DNA of 42,888 nt, taken from the NCBI RefSeq assembly GCF_009831555.1, contig NZ_WUUU01000009.1, positions 1 through 42,888 of the forward strand, written 5' to 3'. How positions within the stretch are numbered: position 1 is the first letter of the stretch; each line of letters starts with the position of its first letter. The stretch is from Halobacterium bonnevillei (lineage in GTDB: Archaea > Halobacteriota > Halobacteria > Halobacteriales > Halobacteriaceae). A program made the translations under genes and the position numbers. Of this stretch, positions 1 to 6,444 are shown piece after piece. The notes under the pieces are model-generated. The model was given only the letters and a program-made list of their open reading frames with translations, searched no databases and was not told where the DNA came from.

Positions 1-486
1 GCTGCGTTCGTCTCACTGTACGTTCGCACGGACCGCGACCGCGTCGGCTTCCACGGCGTGCTCGCGGCCGTCGTCAGCGGCCTCGCCGGAGTCACGGTCG
101 GCCTCGGGTTCGCGCTCGGGCACGTCGCGCCGACCGCCGACCACGTCATCGCGCACTTCCGGCTGAACGTGCTCGGCCTGCTCGGCCTGTCCATCGTCGG
201 CGTCGTCTCCCAGTTCTACCCGCCGGCCGTCGGCGTGCTCCCCCACAGCGGCGACCGGACCGCGCTCGCCTCCATCGTCGCGCTCGCCGCGGGCCTGTGG
301 GTGGAGGCAGCGGGTCGCCTCGCCGGGAACGACGGCGTCGCCACTGCCGGACTCGGGGTCGGATTCACCGGTGCGCTCGCGTTCGCGTACGCGTCGCGAG
401 CGCGCTCCGTGCTCGCGCCGCGCGGCGGTGACGCCGGTCGACAGCGTCGGCGAAAACGGCGTCGCCCGGCGGAACGACCGCAGTAG
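1..486 (+). CDS. Polytopic membrane protein, C-terminal part (5' end outside window)
   Basis: The frame is open from base 1 to the TAG at 484-486, giving 161 residues with no start in the window. Four hydrophobic segments are visible. The second carries H-x-R-L-N-V-L-G-L-L-G followed by a V-S-Q-F-Y-P-P motif. That pattern is reminiscent of the helices of NnrS and haem-copper-oxidase subunit I-like membrane proteins, but the N-terminal part needed to decide is missing. The C-terminus is a short Arg-rich cytoplasmic-looking tail. The next gene ends 3 bases away on the opposite strand, so the two converge. Family assignment is tentative; that it is a real membrane protein is well supported by hydrophobicity and haloarchaeal codon use. 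Confidence 0.7.
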   Translation, partial: AAFVSLYVRTDRDRVGFHGVLAAVVSGLAGVTVGLGFALGHVAPTADHVIAHFRLNVLGLLGLSIVGVVSQFYPPAVGVLPHSGDRTALASIVALAAGLWVEAAGRLAGNDGVATAGLGVGFTGALAFAYASRARSVLAPRGGDAGRQRRRKRRRPAERPQ

Positions 487-488
487 CG

Positions 489-764
489 TTACCGGAGGAA
501 CGAGAGCAGCAGGACACCTAACCCGCAGGCGAGCGCGGGGGACTCGACGATGTGGACCTGGGTGAGCGTCAGCGCCGTCACCTCGAAGAGGACTCCCTCG
601 ACGAGCACGCCGAGCGTGATGAACGCGAACCCGAGCGACGCATTGCGAAGGTACGCGCTCGGATTCCGGCGGTACGCGCGGTGGCTGATGGCAGTCGTTC
701 CGACGCCCAGGCCCAGCAGGAGGACGCGCGCACCGATCAGCGCGAGCTGCCAGCCGTCGGTCAC
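489..764 (-). CDS. DUF7521-type small membrane protein
   Basis: A 91-residue protein with three hydrophobic helices. It has the layout of haloarchaeal DUF7521 proteins: a first helix, then an A-Y-R-R-N-P basic turn, then G-F-A-F-I-T-L-G-V-L-V-E-G-V-L-F-E and a last helix. The GTG start (764-762) overlaps the TGA of the upstream minus-strand frame (763-761) as GTGA, the arrangement of a translationally coupled pair. In haloarchaea DUF7521 proteins commonly sit next to a winged-helix regulator. Here the upstream partner is a truncated relative of itself (761-997). Function unknown. Confidence 0.75.
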   Translation of the reverse strand: MTDGWQLALIGARVLLLGLGVGTTAISHRAYRRNPSAYLRNASLGFAFITLGVLVEGVLFEVTALTLTQVHIVESPALACGLGVLLLSFLR

Positions 765-997
765 GAACCCCCGCCCCCTTCGGGAGACTTCGGCATGCGT
801 CCGTACAGCGAGTACAGCACGACCAGCATCCCGGCAGCGACAGGCGTCGTCTGGATGGCTCCGGCGACGTATATCGACAGCTCGAACACCTCGAACAGCA
901 CGCCCGCGAGGACCCGCCGGCGGACAAACCCGACGCCGTCCGCGAGAAGATCACTGAACTCAACGAGATGTGCAACTCGGCGCTCGGGCACGGCCAC
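761..997 (-). pseudogene. Truncated DUF7521-like protein with a foreign N-terminus
   Basis: A frame of 78 codons. Residues from about 30 on (A-G-V-L-F-E-V-F-E-L-S-I-Y-V-A-G ... V-V-L-Y-S-L-Y-G-R) match the last two helices of the neighbouring DUF7521 protein. The first 30 residues do not look like DUF7521: they are charged, lack the first helix, and lie antisense to a plausible acidic coding segment on the plus strand (about 872-1000). The simplest reading is a recombination junction near 890-905 that removed the true N-terminus. The frame still overlaps the downstream start (GTGA), so it may once have been the first gene of a two-gene operon. It could still be expressed as a short membrane protein. 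Confidence 0.45.
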
Positions 998-1000
998 TGA
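872..1000 (+). pseudogene. C-terminal fragment of an unrecognised acidic protein
   Basis: Frame 872-1000 (TGA at 998-1000) reads as an acidic, helical, haloarchaeal-looking peptide: Y-R-Q-L-E-H-L-E-Q-H-A-R-E-D-P-P, then K-P-D-A-V-R-E-K-I-T-E-L-N and a His-containing end (A-L-G-H-G-H). Third codon positions are nearly all G or C. Upstream of about 860 the same frame becomes low-quality, and the opposite strand becomes the better DUF7521 reading, so only the tail of a gene seems to remain. I do not recognise the family. Alternatively it is only a by-product of the antisense frame; codon periodicity statistics would decide. Confidence 0.3.
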
Positions 1001-1111
1001 CCGGAGTTCGCGGAGCGGGTTACGTCAGTGTCTGTCTAGTTCTCCCTGTCATCCAATCCGGGGCGGGTGGTCGTCCCGGCGCACTCGCTCGTGAGCCGCG
1101 GCGCCGCGTCC

Positions 1112-1459
1112 TCAGACCGAGTGCACGGACCCGACCTCGGGCGCGGTCGCGTCGACGCCGTCGGCTCGCAACTCCTCGGCGAACGCCTCGCAGCGGTCCC
1201 CGTGGTTCACGAGCACGTCGGCGTCCCGGTAGCGTCGAGGAACGCGAGCAGCCCCTTCGCGGTCGGCGTGCGCGGAGAAGTCGAAGCTCTCGACGCGCGC
1301 GGCCACTCGGAGGTGGCGCCCGTCGATCTCCGCGCTCCCGGTGTCCAGCAGGTCGCGGCCCGGCGTCCCCGCGACCTGGTACCCGGTGAGCGCGACGAGG
1401 TGCTGGGGGTTGCCCGCCACTGCCGGCACGTACGTCATCGCGGGGCCGCCCGAGAGCAT
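1112..1459 (-). pseudogene. C-terminal remnant of a beta-CASP metallo-beta-lactamase RNase-like protein
   Basis: The 115-codon frame keeps landmarks of the C-terminal half of archaeal beta-CASP exonucleases of the metallo-beta-lactamase fold: S-G-G-P-A-M near the start, L-T-G-Y-Q-V-A-G-T-P-G-R, F-D-F-S-A-H-A-D-R (metal-binding His) and V-L-V-N-H-G-D. Such proteins are usually around 400 residues, so the catalytic N-terminal half is gone. Between about 1231 and 1255 the expected L-L-A-F-L-D-A segment is present only in another frame. One extra G in a GGGG run (CCCC on the plus strand, 1252-1255) and one missing C near 1231-1235 compensate each other. Truncation plus paired indels indicates a decayed copy. 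Just upstream (1460-1525) no coding remnant is recognised. Confidence 0.7.
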
Positions 1460-1525
1460 CGCAAACGAAGATGTGCAAGTAGTTCGCCAGTGATCGTAAC
1501 CCTTCCCTGTTTCCCAATTCGCCGG

Positions 1526-2041
1526 TTACGCTTGGGCGTCGCAACAGTATCTCGCGTAGTAGTCGAGGGCCTCCTCGACGATGCTGAGTCGGTAACTGAC
1601 GAGCTCCCAGTTGCGTGCGGTGTGCTGTATGTCCCGTGTCCCCGCGGCGGTACTCGTGTCGGCGGCGAGCTTGCGTAGTCCCTCAGGGGAATCCACCCCG
1701 TACTCGTTTCGCCACTCCCTAATCTCATCTTGTAAATCGTCTTTCAATGCCACGAGCTCATCGCGGTCATTGTTGTCGATCAGGTCTCGCAGTGTCTGCA
1801 ACCGTGAGTAGAGTGGATCGGAAGCGTACCTAGTCGTTTCTCCGTGCTCACTCTTCAAGAGCACGCTCAGCTCTTCGAGACGTTCGAGATGTTCTCGAGC
1901 CGTATCTTCTGAGACCTGTGCTTCTTCTGCAATATGGGCCACCGACAGCGGCTTTGAGGCGGCTTCTGCGACTGACCGAACCCGGTCAAACGCGCTCGTC
2001 TTTGCTTGCCACGCCCCAACGTCCGAGGCGTTTCCTCCCAT
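1526..2041 (-). CDS. DUF7342-family winged-helix transcriptional regulator
   Basis: A 171-residue soluble protein. Residues about 18-75 form an ArsR-like winged helix: S-V-A-H-I-A-E-E-A-Q-V-S-E-D-T-A-R-E-H-L recognition helix region, then a wing with E-H-G-E-T-T-R-Y. A long charged helical region follows (about 85-171) with the R-E-W-R-N-E-Y-G-V-D-S-P signature common in haloarchaeal DUF7342 proteins. ATG at 2041. An AT-rich box (ATCTTTATTG on the minus strand, about 2065-2075) lies some 30 bases upstream, which fits a leaderless transcript. Its target is unknown. It stands alone among gene fragments and often such regulators accompany mobile or accessory DNA. Confidence 0.8.
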   Translation of the reverse strand: MGGNASDVGAWQAKTSAFDRVRSVAEAASKPLSVAHIAEEAQVSEDTAREHLERLEELSVLLKSEHGETTRYASDPLYSRLQTLRDLIDNNDRDELVALKDDLQDEIREWRNEYGVDSPEGLRKLAADTSTAAGTRDIQHTARNWELVSYRLSIVEEALDYYARYCCDAQA

Positions 2042-2284
2042 GGGTTCACTAACGATAGAAGCCTCAATAAAGATACTCAGGTCTATTGAAACCCACAGAC
2101 GTTGTTACAACGCTCATTCGAAGCACGTTGTTGGCGAGTTAGAGAACGGTTCGGACGATTTCTTTGAGAGCCTCTCAACCTGGTTTGGGGGAGATTCGTC
2201 GGCGAAGCTGGAAGGCTCTGAGATACAGCGTCAGCTTTTGAGACACCTCGGTGCGGGGAGAGCCACGCGTCGCTAGCGCGACTC

Positions 2285-2612
2285 CTAGTCGCGCTCGCGG
2301 CCTTTCAGCCACGCGGTGACGTACACTTCGTCGATTTCGACAGGGCCGACGAGGTTGATTGCGGGACGTCGGGCTTTCTGGCGAACCGCTTGACGCGCCG
2401 CCGGAGCGACCGGTAGGAGACGTCGATTTTTCAGCGTCTAGCTGGCGAACACTCGTACTTCCTGCTGATATTTTCGAGAACTGCCGTGTTTGATCACTGA
2501 CTCAGACCGGCAGCGCGGGCAGTAGAGGCCATCACGCCAGTGAACCAGCTCCAGCCGGGTCGCGGCGCTCGCCTCTGAGTTCAGTAATTCGACTGGGAAA
2601 ATTGCATCGGAT
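2285..2612 (-). mobile_element. Remnant of an IS1595-family (ISH4-like) transposase gene
   Basis: Read on the minus strand, three out-of-phase stretches reconstruct parts of one transposase. The first is an N-terminal zinc ribbon region, L-E-L-V-H-W-R-D-G-L-Y-C-P-R-C-R-S-E-S-V-I-K-H-G (about 2478-2560). The second is T-S-V-R-Q-L-D-A-E joining, after a frame change, I-D-V-S-Y-R-S-L-R-R-R-V-K-R-F-A-R (about 2375-2460). The third is I-N-L-V-G-P-V-E-I-D-E-V-Y-V-T-A-W-L-K-G-R-E-R-D (about 2288-2360), which ends at a premature TAG. The E-I-D-E-V-Y block holds the first catalytic Asp of the DDE domain. Internal sequence is deleted and the rest of the catalytic domain is absent. A small hairpin (8-base arms, 3-base loop) lies at 2276-2294. 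No terminal inverted repeats were recognised. Confidence 0.75.
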
Positions 2613-2727
2613 GACGCGGTCGCGTCACCCTTGCCCGATACGCATCGACAGCGCCAGATCTACTCAACCAACAATCTGCTTCCCAAGAGCGTACTATTAT
2701 GCAGTTCGTTGTTTCAATGATAGGGGT

Positions 2728-2965
2728 ATGGGAGCACGTGACGACCGCCCTCTCTTGAGCGCAAGTGCGATTGGCCAGTTCTTCCGTCTCCAGAGCTGTC
2801 CCATGTATCTGCAATGGGAGTACGATGATGACGCGCAGGACCGGATCGAAGCGCGTGACTGGTCCCCGGCCTCGGTCAACCCTGTGCTGACAGGGGAAGG
2901 TGACAACTTCGAGTTCGAGCAGTTAGAGTATCTCGTCGACGAGGCGGATGCAGTCTTCGGCACGC
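2728..2965 (+). pseudogene. N-terminal fragment of a RecB/Cas4-like (PD-(D/E)XK) nuclease-type protein
   Basis: From the ATG at 2728 about 75-80 residues look genuinely coding: L-L-S-A-S-A-I-G-Q-F-F-R-L-Q-S-C-P-M-Y-L-Q-W, then N-P-V-L-T-G-E-G-D-N-F-E. This is the start pattern of RecB-family nucleases, where an S-x-S-x-I/L-x-x-Y/F helix precedes a Cys that helps bind an Fe-S cluster. A TATA-like box (CTATTATG, about 2692-2700) lies about 30 bases before the ATG, so the gene seems to have kept its promoter. Beyond about 2965 the frame runs on for another 300 codons, but only as antisense of other genes. The nuclease core is therefore missing. Family assignment from such a short piece is moderate. 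Confidence 0.5.
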
Positions 2966-3083
2966 AGAAGGCCAGGTCGTCGGACCCCGCAGCGTCCAGC
3001 GCGTCGACCCCGTTCACGGTGGTGTCCGGTCCCGTGAACGGCGCGTCGAGGAACGACGCGACCGCACTGGCGGCCACCGTCAT
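2960..3083 (-). pseudogene. N-terminal fragment of an LpxD-like sugar N-acyltransferase
   Basis: From the ATG at 3083 (minus strand) about 40 residues match the N-terminal uridine-binding domain of LpxD-type UDP-3-O-acylglucosamine N-acyltransferases: F-L-D-A-P-F-T-G-P-D-T-T-V-N-G-V, then L-D-A-A-G-S-D-D-L-A-F-C. The left-handed beta-helix that should follow is absent. Downstream of about 2960 the frame becomes the antisense of the nuclease fragment. Haloarchaea lack lipid A, but LpxD-like enzymes occur in their sugar clusters, so this may be a leftover of the glycan cluster further right. Its possible promoter is the element at 3171-3190. Confidence 0.55.
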
Positions 3084-3170
3084 CGTCCCCGTTCGACGTC
3101 GCGTCGATTCCGTTCCGTGGCTTGGCTCAGTGTACCAATCACGCTCGGTTTCGACTCCACGCGGGGACCG

Positions 3171-3190
3171 CTTACTTATACGTCTTGTAA
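3171..3190 (-). promoter_or_regulatory. TWAY-N6-TATA type promoter element
   Basis: On the minus strand the site reads TTACAAGACGTATAAGTAAG. It has the same layout (TTAC, six bases, TATA box) as nine other sites in this window. It lies 90-odd bases before the LpxD-like fragment and 3' of the DUF457-like gene. It is probably the surviving promoter of the truncated LpxD-like gene. Confidence 0.45.
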
Positions 3191-3207
3191 GGGGCGGTCG
3201 GCGTTCG

Positions 3208-3801
3208 TCACCGTCGCCGGTGGGGTTCCGCGTGGTCGACGACCCACTGCTTGGCCTCCCGCAGGACCGGCCAGCCGTCGTAGCTCCAGAGCGCGGCCAC
3301 CGCGCCGAACAGCACGACGTAGAGGCCGACGTAGAACGACGCCTCGCCGGAGAGGACGTCAGACCCGAACGCGAGGAAGTACGACGTGAACCGCTCGACG
3401 AACCCCCTCCGGGTCTCGTACCCGGCCAGATCCACGACGGGCCAGAGGACGCGCCCGAACACGACAGACTTCGAAAGCACCGCCGCGAGCGCGACGTCGG
3501 CGAGCAGGTGCGAGCCGTATCCGACGGCGAACGCCAGCCCGTACTGCCGGCGGTCGACGTGGTGGGCGAGTACCGCCACTGCGGCGACGGCCGGCACCGC
3601 GACGAACACGGAGTGACCCGCCCCGAATCCAGTCTCGAACGTCCGCAGCGACCACGACAGCGGTTTGTCCACGAGGTCCGGGAGCTGGGTGGCGACGGCG
3701 AGCACGAGCGTCGGCCCGCCGACCGGCGCTTCGCCGAACGACGCCCGCGACGACAGCGAGTACAGCAAGTAGCCGAAGGCGAGATGGCCCCACGGCCACA
3801 T
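3208..3801 (-). CDS. Membrane-bound metal-dependent hydrolase-like protein (DUF457/YdjM family)
   Basis: A 197-residue protein with several hydrophobic helices. It starts M-W-P-W-G-H-L-A-F-G-Y-L-L-Y and has a later A-T-Q-L-P-D-L-V-D-K-P-L-S-W motif, then G-A-G-H-S and a G-S-H-L-L-A-D segment. The spaced His and Asp residues (GH, PD-xx-DK, HS, HLLAD) are the conserved metal-ligand-like pattern of the YdjM/DUF457 family, which resembles membrane phospholipase-C-type hydrolases. Length fits the family. The ATG at 3801 lies 2 bases after the TGA of the DUF1616 gene, so both form an operon. The substrate is unknown; the neighbourhood suggests a cell-surface role. Confidence 0.8.
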   Translation of the reverse strand: MWPWGHLAFGYLLYSLSSRASFGEAPVGGPTLVLAVATQLPDLVDKPLSWSLRTFETGFGAGHSVFVAVPAVAAVAVLAHHVDRRQYGLAFAVGYGSHLLADVALAAVLSKSVVFGRVLWPVVDLAGYETRRGFVERFTSYFLAFGSDVLSGEASFYVGLYVVLFGAVAALWSYDGWPVLREAKQWVVDHAEPHRRR

Positions 3802-3803
3802 CG

Positions 3804-4847
3804 TCAGGAACTGCCCCCGTCCCCAGTGACGTCGAGGAAGACGCTGAGGGACCGGTGGGCGTTCTCGCGGGACGGATCCGAGGGCGGGTCGCCCTCGTAC
3901 AGCAGGTAGACGACTCGGTACTCGGAGCCGGACTCGAGGGGGCCGACCTGGTGGCTGAGCCGCTCGGTCTCACCGGACGCGACCTCGGCATCGAGCGTCG
4001 TACGCGTGTCTCTGCCGAGGACCTCGACGCCCGAGTCGGTCCGCTCCACGCGCTGGAGTTCGACGACGACCGAGTACTCGTGGTCGGTGCCGTTTTGGTT
4101 CGTTATCGTCGGGTGGAGCGTCTGCTGGTCGCCGGCGGCGAGCGTGGACGGGACGGCGTCGACAGTGTACTCGCCGTCGCCGTTCTCGCCGACCACGTAG
4201 AACTCCGTGAACTGCTGGTCGTCGGTCGGGGCGGTGTACGCGAACGCCGCGCTGGCGAGCATCGCGAGCACCGCGACGACCACGAGAACGTTGAGCGCGA
4301 CTTCGCGACGGGAGGTCGGTCGGCTGTCGTCGGCCTCCAGCAACGCTGCCGAGTGGACGGTGAACTGCCCGCCGAACGAACTCAGCGTCGAACGCAGCGG
4401 GAGTCCGCTCCGGCGCTCCGACTGGAGGCCGGCGCGTCTGACGAACGCCACGACGAAGAGCGCGACTGTCAGCGACGCGACCGCGACGAACATCGGTGCT
4501 GGCCGGATACCGAACGGCGAGAAGTTCACGACGAGTGCGACGAGCGCGGTCAGTGCCGCACTGGAAACGACTGCGAGGAGAAGGCGCTCCCCGGGTGCAA
4601 TGCCCGCGTAGACAGCGTCGCGGACGAAGCCGTGCGACGACGTCGTCGTCGAGTCCGCGTCCGCGTGTCGTTGCGGGTACATCGCCGCCAGGAACGCGTA
4701 TCCCGGGACGAGCAGCGCGAACGGGAGCGCCAGCGCGGCGCGAACACCGCCGGTCACGCCGACTGAGAGCACCGCGACGGGGACGAGAATCGCGTAGGCG
4801 GTGCCGACGAGGAGGTCCAGTCGCCACCGGACTGAGTCTGTTGCCAT
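3804..4847 (-). CDS. DUF1616-domain membrane protein
   Basis: A 347-residue protein from ATG 4847; a GTG two codons upstream at 4853 is a less likely start. The N-terminal half has about five hydrophobic helices with the DUF1616 hallmarks: L-P-F-A-L-L-V-P-G-Y-A-F near residue 45 and a G-E-R-L-L-L-A segment near 85. A further helix near residues 186-205 precedes a roughly 140-residue polar domain, T-D-D-Q-Q-F-T-E-F-Y-V-V-G-E onward, that looks like an extracellular beta-sandwich. DUF1616 proteins are common in archaeal surface-polysaccharide regions. A T-rich TATA-like box lies about 28 bases before the ATG. First gene of a two-gene operon with the DUF457-like hydrolase. Biochemical role unknown. 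Confidence 0.85.
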   Translation of the reverse strand: MATDSVRWRLDLLVGTAYAILVPVAVLSVGVTGGVRAALALPFALLVPGYAFLAAMYPQRHADADSTTTSSHGFVRDAVYAGIAPGERLLLAVVSSAALTALVALVVNFSPFGIRPAPMFVAVASLTVALFVVAFVRRAGLQSERRSGLPLRSTLSSFGGQFTVHSAALLEADDSRPTSRREVALNVLVVVAVLAMLASAAFAYTAPTDDQQFTEFYVVGENGDGEYTVDAVPSTLAAGDQQTLHPTITNQNGTDHEYSVVVELQRVERTDSGVEVLGRDTRTTLDAEVASGETERLSHQVGPLESGSEYRVVYLLYEGDPPSDPSRENAHRSLSVFLDVTGDGGSS

Positions 4848-5030
4848 CGTCACGTGGTTCGGGGGTCGGACAAAAAACTACAAACATCATAGGCGGGCAG
4901 CGGCGCGCGCGATCACGCCCGATTGGCGAAGACGGCCGCCAGTACCCGCAGAGCGCGAGCCTTGGAGTACAGCCAGGATCGTTGCAGATTATTGTTCTGG
5001 CCGATGAGCGGGCAGAGCGGCGCTGAAATG

Positions 5031-5049
5031 CTTTACATCGGTTGTAAAG
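5031..5049. promoter_or_regulatory. Perfect inverted repeat upstream of the DUF7344 gene
   Basis: CTTTACA (5031-5037) and TGTAAAG (5043-5049) form a perfect 7-base inverted repeat with a 5-base spacer. It is followed at 5052-5077 by TTGCA ... TGCAA enclosing two direct copies of ACGGTC. The block sits 40-60 bases upstream of a TATA-like TTTATCTTA (about 5090-5098) that precedes the ATG at 5123. The layout suggests an operator for a dimeric winged-helix regulator, perhaps the product of the downstream gene. Function is inferred only from symmetry and position. Confidence 0.5.
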
Positions 5050-5122
5050 TGTTGCAACGGTCCGAAACGGTCTGCAATGACTGTTCCCCTTTATCTTATC
5101 GCCGCTTTTGGGGTGAATCACG

Positions 5123-5749
5123 ATGCCAGCCAACGACGCAGCGACGACAGTTCGACCGAATAGCGCCGGCACGGACGTCATGAACCACCAGCGGCTGTCG
5201 GACGACAAGATCTTCCACCTGCTGCAGAACGAGCGTCGCCGGGCCGTCATCCGGTACCTTCGGGACGAGGAGGGCACGGTCAGCATGCGCGACATCGCCG
5301 AGCAGGTCGCCGCGTGGGAGCACGACACGTCAGTCGCCGCGCTCGACTCGGACGAGCGCCAGCGCGTGTACATCCCGCTGTACCAGAACCACCTGCCGAA
5401 GCTCGACGAGGAAGGCGTCATCGAGTACAACCAGAGCCGCGGGACAGTCGAGCGAACGTCCGTCGCCGACCAGCTCGAACAGTACCTCACGGATGACCTC
5501 GAAGCGTCCGCGAGCGTCGCCCCCAGCCAGCCCAACCATGCGGTCTCGACGGGCGACTGGACGGAGGGGTACATCGGCGCGACCGCGCTCTCGGGCGTGT
5601 TCTTCCTGGGCGCGGTGTTCAACGTCCCGGCAGTGTCTGACCTGCTGCTCGCGTCCCTGATGCTGGTCACGTTCGCAACCGTGACGTTCCTCCACGCGAC
5701 CGCTGATTCGTATGCGTCGCTCTCCCCGACGAACTTCTTCCCCGGCTGA
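5123..5749 (+). CDS. DUF7344 winged-helix protein with C-terminal membrane helices
   Basis: A 208-residue protein. Residues about 25-115 are a winged-helix domain of the DUF7344 type: D-D-K-I-F-H-L-L-Q-N-E-R-R-R-A-V-I-R-Y-L-R, then M-R-D-I-A-E-Q-V-A-A-W-E and the characteristic Q-R-V-Y-I-P-L-Y-Q-N-H-L-P-K-L-D. Two hydrophobic helices (about 150-167 and 171-187) end the protein, so the DNA-binding domain would be held on the inner face of the membrane. ATG at 5123 with a TATA-like box about 30 bases upstream suggests a leaderless mRNA. An inverted repeat upstream (5031-5049) may be an operator. A second protein of the same layout lies at 20949-21470. Confidence 0.85.
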   Translation: MPANDAATTVRPNSAGTDVMNHQRLSDDKIFHLLQNERRRAVIRYLRDEEGTVSMRDIAEQVAAWEHDTSVAALDSDERQRVYIPLYQNHLPKLDEEGVIEYNQSRGTVERTSVADQLEQYLTDDLEASASVAPSQPNHAVSTGDWTEGYIGATALSGVFFLGAVFNVPAVSDLLLASLMLVTFATVTFLHATADSYASLSPTNFFPG

Positions 5750-5786
5750 CGCGGAGCGCACCAACGACCGACCCGATTGGTACCAA

Positions 5787-5972
5787 ATGTCTGCTGAAAC
5801 GTACCGTCTGGTCTCGGAGCTCGTTCGACCCGGCGACCACTTCGACGTTCCGAACGGCGTCCAGCCAGTTGTCGAAGGAGTGGACCGCCGGGGGTTCGTC
5901 CGCGTCACTTACCTGAAACAGGTCACGGCGATTCCGATCGAGAACGACCCGGAACTCGAGTACGTCGAATAG
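5787..5972 (+). CDS. Small haloarchaeal protein of unknown function (61 aa)
   Basis: From ATG 5787 the frame gives 61 residues: M-S-A-E-T-Y-R-L-V-S-E-L-V-R-P-G-D-H-F-D-V, then a compact beta-rich stretch ending in an acidic tail. The frame is open upstream to 5712, but that part overlaps the previous gene and is Arg-rich, so the internal ATG is the better start. Small acidic beta-strand proteins of this size are common and mostly uncharacterised in haloarchaea. It lies 38 bases after the DUF7344 gene in the same direction and may be cotranscribed. No family recognised. Confidence 0.6.
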   Translation: MSAETYRLVSELVRPGDHFDVPNGVQPVVEGVDRRGFVRVTYLKQVTAIPIENDPELEYVE

Positions 5973-6444
5973 CGTCCCAGCCTGGTCGTCGATTCACCCG
6001 TCCGCGGATTCGAGGCGGTTCCGTGTGGGAGTACGATTAGAAAGCACGGACGGTCCGTCCGAGAACCCCTCGAGTGTACCCGCGTGGAGGTGGCGCCAAT
6101 AGGAACGCGTGGACCGACACGGCCGGTCGCTTCGGGGAAACGGCCCACCGTACGTCGCGAGGCGGTGGTCAGTTCCGTCGCTGCAGTCGTCCGACGCGGC
6201 GAGTCACCAGGGAGGGACGACGCCCGCACGACAGGCGGAAGACAAACTACGTACTTGAGAGATAATTCAACGTTTGCAAACAGTTTCACGCAGTTTGGGG
6301 CCTCGCAGTCCCCCGATTGTACGCCACTATGAAGACAATCTGTTATGTAGTTCGACAGAGATGAAAGCGGTGGGTTTCGATGCAACGGTCGGCCAAAAAG
6401 TATACGCTCACGGATTCCAGAGATACGTTAACCGCGAAGTCAAA
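5973..6444. other. 472-base intergenic region with a palindrome
   Basis: No gene was recognised on either strand; frames here are Arg/Ser-rich shadows. Features seen: a perfect 10-base palindrome GTTTGCAAAC at 6272-6281, and a TATA-like AGTATACG at about 6399-6406 some 40 bases before the ATG at 6445. The second half (about 6245-6440) is clearly more AT-rich than the first. It is probably the promoter and regulatory region of the TSP3/winged-helix gene. Confidence 0.5.

Noticed and set aside
2040-2276. Possible 78-residue plus-strand protein
   Set aside because: It begins inside the divergent promoter of the DUF7342 gene and has no recognisable domain. Composition is not haloarchaeal (not acidic at the start), so not supported.
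2276-2294. Hairpin as a terminal inverted repeat of the IS remnant
   Set aside because: It is a single local hairpin at one end. No matching copy at the other end and no target duplication was seen.
2602-3909. A 435-codon plus-strand frame spanning this interval
   Set aside because: Only the part 2728 to about 2965 looks like protein. The rest is antisense to the LpxD-like fragment and the DUF457-like and DUF1616 genes, with a low-complexity Arg/Glu/Pro composition.
3970-5670. A 566-codon minus-strand frame
   Set aside because: It lies across the DUF1616 gene in another frame and antisense to the DUF7344 gene. It is Arg/Ser-rich without domains.
5909-6385. 158-codon minus-strand frame in the intergenic region before the TSP3 gene
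   Set aside because: Ser/Arg/Thr-rich, no acidic bias, no domain; it covers promoter elements and a palindrome.
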